A DNA stretch of 8,277 bases from positions 1-8,277 of the forward strand of contig CAKUFW010000083.1 in the NCBI GenBank assembly GCA_934650975.1, given 5' to 3'. The notes under the pieces were generated by a model, which ran no database searches, was not told where the DNA came from, and was given only the letters and a program-made list of their open reading frames with translations. The translations under genes and the position numbers were made by a program. Each line of letters opens with the position of its first letter. The first letter of the stretch is position 1. Origin of the DNA: an uncultured Collinsella sp. (lineage in GTDB: Bacteria > Actinomycetota > Coriobacteriia > Coriobacteriales > Coriobacteriaceae). This document shows positions 6,260 through 8,277 of this stretch, piece after piece.

Positions 6260-8269
6260 CTAGACCATGACCACGGCGAGCACGAGGAAGACCACGAGCG
6301 CCGCGACGATGTAGCAGATGTATACGGAGTAGTTGCCGCCCTCGATCTTGGAGGCGAGGCCGGCCAGCTTGTCGGCACCCTCGCTCGGTGCATCGACCAG
6401 GAAACGGTCGGGCAGGGGCTCGACGCCCTGGGCGACACCGGTGAGCTTCTGGAACACGTGCGCGATGGACCAGCAGATCTTGGTGCATACCTCGCGCAGG
6501 GTGTAGAGCGGGCCCATGAAGAGTTCGACGTCGGACGCGAAGCTCGTGGCGACGACGGGCATGTGCTCGTTGGGCTCGTAGCCGCACGCCCAAGGGTCGG
6601 TCTTCTTAGCGGGGGCCTTGGCGCCGAGGCAGGACCTCAGCGCGAACGCGAGGCCGGTGAGGACCACGAGCGCGATGGCGATCGCGGGGGTGGAGGTGGC
6701 GGCACCGGAAATCTCGTTCACGAGAGACACGCCCGAGGTGGCTGTGACGGCGGAGCCGGCAAGCACGCTCTGGGCGACGTCGCCCAGAACCGGGGCGATG
6801 ACCGGGGAGCCGATTCCCAGTACCACGCAGATGGCCGCGAGGAGCATCTGCGAGAACAACATCGGAGCCGGGGACTCCTTGGCGTTCGCGGCCTCCTGGG
6901 AACGAGGGCTGCTCGCGAACGAGACGCCGTAGGCCTTCACGAAGCACGTGACGGCCAGGGCACCGGTGATGGCGAGGGCGGCCGCGGAGGCGACGGCGAA
7001 CACCATGACGACCGGGTCGGAGAGCGTCGAGATGTTGAACAGGGACTGGTAGGTGAACCACTCGGAAACGAAGCCGTTGAGCGGCGGGATGGCCGAGATG
7101 GCAAGGGCACCGATGAGGAAGCAGACGGCCGTGACCGGCATGCGGCGGAACAGACCGCCCATCTTCTCCATGTTGCGCGTACCCGTGGCATAGAGCAGGG
7201 AGCCCGCGCCGAGGAACAGCTCGCCCTTGAACATGGCGTGGTTGAGCGTGTGGTAGAGGGCGGCCATGAGCGCGATCGTCGCGATGACGTCGTTGCCCAG
7301 GGCGTGCGCCGTCATGGACGCGCCGACACCGAGCAAGATGATGCCGATGTTCTCGACGGAGTGATAGGCAAGCAGGCGCTTGATGTCGTGCTCGTGGAGG
7401 GCGTAGACGACACCCAGGACCGACGAGATGGATCCGAAGACCAGGACCATGAGGCCCCACCAGAGCTGGACGCCCGAACCCGCGAGCAGGTCGAGACCGA
7501 CCTTGAGGATTCCCAGGATGCCGATCTTGATCATGCCGCCGGACATGAGGGCGGACACGTTGGACGGCGCCTCGGGGTGCGCCTGGGGCAGCCAGGAGTG
7601 CAGCGGGATGATACCGGCCTTCGCGCCAAATCCGAAGAACGCGAGGACGAAGCACGCGGAGGAGACGGCGGGTCCAAAGTCATGCGTACGGAAATCACTG
7701 AAGCTGAAGGAACCGCCCACGCCGTTGGTCATGAGCAGGAAGCTCGCCATGATGAGAACGAAGCCCACGTGCGCGATGACGAAGTAGAGCCAACCGCCCC
7801 TAATGGAGTTCTTGTTCTCCTCGATAACGACAAGGAAGTAGCTCGTAAGGGACATGAGCTCAAAGGCGACCAGGAACCAGAACACGTTGTCGGCGGTGAT
7901 GACGAGCATCATCGAGGCGACGAAGGTGTTCATAAAGAAGCCGGCGCGCCCGACCTTGCCCGGGTACTCGTCGAAGTAGGACAGACCGTAGATGAAGCCC
8001 GCAAAGGCGAGAATCGAGATGAGGACCACGATCAGGCCCGCAAGGCCGTTGAGCAAGAGCTCGAGACGGGCGAACGGGAAGAAGAAGACCGTGTTGAGGG
8101 ACGAAACGTCGCCAAGCACGGCCTCGAGGCCCGCGATGAACGACAGCACGGCCGCGACGGCGCCGATAAGGCAGCCGGCGGTCTTGGCGGCGTTATCGGC
8201 CTTGATCAGCAGAACCGAGGCGAGCGCACCGATGCACGAGACGGCAAGCGATGCGATAAACAGCGTCAT
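6260..8269 (-). CDS. hyfB: Hydrogenase-4 component B, antiporter-like proton-channel subunit HyfB
   Basis: This 669-residue polytopic membrane protein belongs to the NuoL/M/N and Mrp antiporter family, and its length is close to that of E. coli HyfB (about 672). It should form one of the proton-translocating channels in the membrane arm of the hydrogenase. Hydrophobic helices run from the start to about residue 540. Family residues are visible: Glu137 in FELMSLTSYF, Lys217 in FGFGAKAG, the HSWLPQAHPEAPSNVSAL stretch from His224, Lys248, and His340/His344/Lys348 in the later channel helix. A hydrophilic segment (about 550-645, with WACGYEPNE at 560-568) is followed by a last membrane helix (about 648-669), as in HyfB and HycC. 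The ATG at 8269 places the first helix at the N terminus. Only eight bases lie upstream in the window. They contain an in-line TAG (8273-8271) that could end a preceding gene, expected to be hyfA. The next gene, hyfC, starts 17 bases after the stop. HycC of hydrogenase-3 is the nearest alternative, but the neighbouring hyfD, hyfE and hyfF favour HyfB. Confidence 0.93.
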   Translation of the reverse strand: MTLFIASLAVSCIGALASVLLIKADNAAKTAGCLIGAVAAVLSFIAGLEAVLGDVSSLNTVFFFPFARLELLLNGLAGLIVVLISILAFAGFIYGLSYFDEYPGKVGRAGFFMNTFVASMMLVITADNVFWFLVAFELMSLTSYFLVVIEENKNSIRGGWLYFVIAHVGFVLIMASFLLMTNGVGGSFSFSDFRTHDFGPAVSSACFVLAFFGFGAKAGIIPLHSWLPQAHPEAPSNVSALMSGGMIKIGILGILKVGLDLLAGSGVQLWWGLMVLVFGSISSVLGVVYALHEHDIKRLLAYHSVENIGIILLGVGASMTAHALGNDVIATIALMAALYHTLNHAMFKGELFLGAGSLLYATGTRNMEKMGGLFRRMPVTAVCFLIGALAISAIPPLNGFVSEWFTYQSLFNISTLSDPVVMVFAVASAAALAITGALAVTCFVKAYGVSFASSPRSQEAANAKESPAPMLFSQMLLAAICVVLGIGSPVIAPVLGDVAQSVLAGSAVTATSGVSLVNEISGAATSTPAIAIALVVLTGLAFALRSCLGAKAPAKKTDPWACGYEPNEHMPVVATSFASDVELFMGPLYTLREVCTKICWSIAHVFQKLTGVAQGVEPLPDRFLVDAPSEGADKLAGLASKIEGGNYSVYICYIVAALVVFLVLAVVMV

Positions 8270-8277
8270 GCTATCCA

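Noticed and set aside
5223..6263. Long plus-strand ORF of 346 codons opposite hyfC
   Set aside because: It is in register with hyfC, which has no TTA, CTA or TCA codon at all. It has no domain and no support beyond being open.
6243..6593. N-terminal extension of hyfC to an upstream Met codon at 6593
   Set aside because: It would overlap hyfB by more than 300 bases and add an Arg/Ala/Gly-rich peptide unlike any NuoH-type protein. The ATG at 6242 has a ribosome-binding site and gives the family length.
1..8277. Internal promoters, terminators, riboswitches, tRNAs, repeats or CRISPR
   Set aside because: All bases except gaps of 3 to 17 between genes are coding, and no hairpin followed by a T-run, repeat array or RNA-like element was seen at the junctions by eye.

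Overview
The window lies inside one long, tightly packed minus-strand operon for a membrane-bound, complex I-related [NiFe]-hydrogenase of the hydrogenase-4 (Hyf, group 4a) type. In transcription order, from the right edge to the left, it holds hyfB, hyfC, hyfD, hyfE, hyfF and the first ~535 codons of hyfG. This is the gene order known from the Escherichia coli hyf operon, and protein lengths match the family closely. The longest gap between genes is 17 bases, so there is no intergenic stretch to describe. No promoter, terminator, RNA gene, repeat array, CRISPR or mobile element was found.

HyfB, HyfD and HyfF are three antiporter-like, proton-channel subunits of the NuoL/M/N type. HyfC is the NuoH-like anchor, HyfE the NuoK-like helix bundle, and HyfG the catalytic large subunit, built as a NuoC-NuoD fusion. 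Together they would form the membrane arm plus the hydrogen-evolving core. The electron-transfer proteins (HyfA, HyfH, HyfI) are expected just outside the window: HyfA upstream on the right, HyfH and HyfI downstream on the left. The presence of hyfD, hyfE and hyfF, which the smaller hydrogenase-3 (Hyc) complex lacks, marks this as the larger Hyf form. Such complexes usually join a formate dehydrogenase to make a formate hydrogenlyase. No formate dehydrogenase gene is in view, so that coupling is inference.

The DNA is GC-rich, with strong codon bias (TTA, CTA and TCA almost absent) and clear Shine-Dalgarno sites. This fits a GC-rich anaerobic fermenter. Gut Coriobacteriia such as Collinsella are a reasonable guess, but the organism cannot be fixed from this sequence alone.

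The window is a well-conserved energy-metabolism operon, not an undescribed system. The points worth a second look are the uniform use of TAG stops, the confinement of rare codons to gene starts, Shine-Dalgarno sites overlapping the previous gene's end, and an extra cysteine beside the first nickel-binding motif of HyfG.
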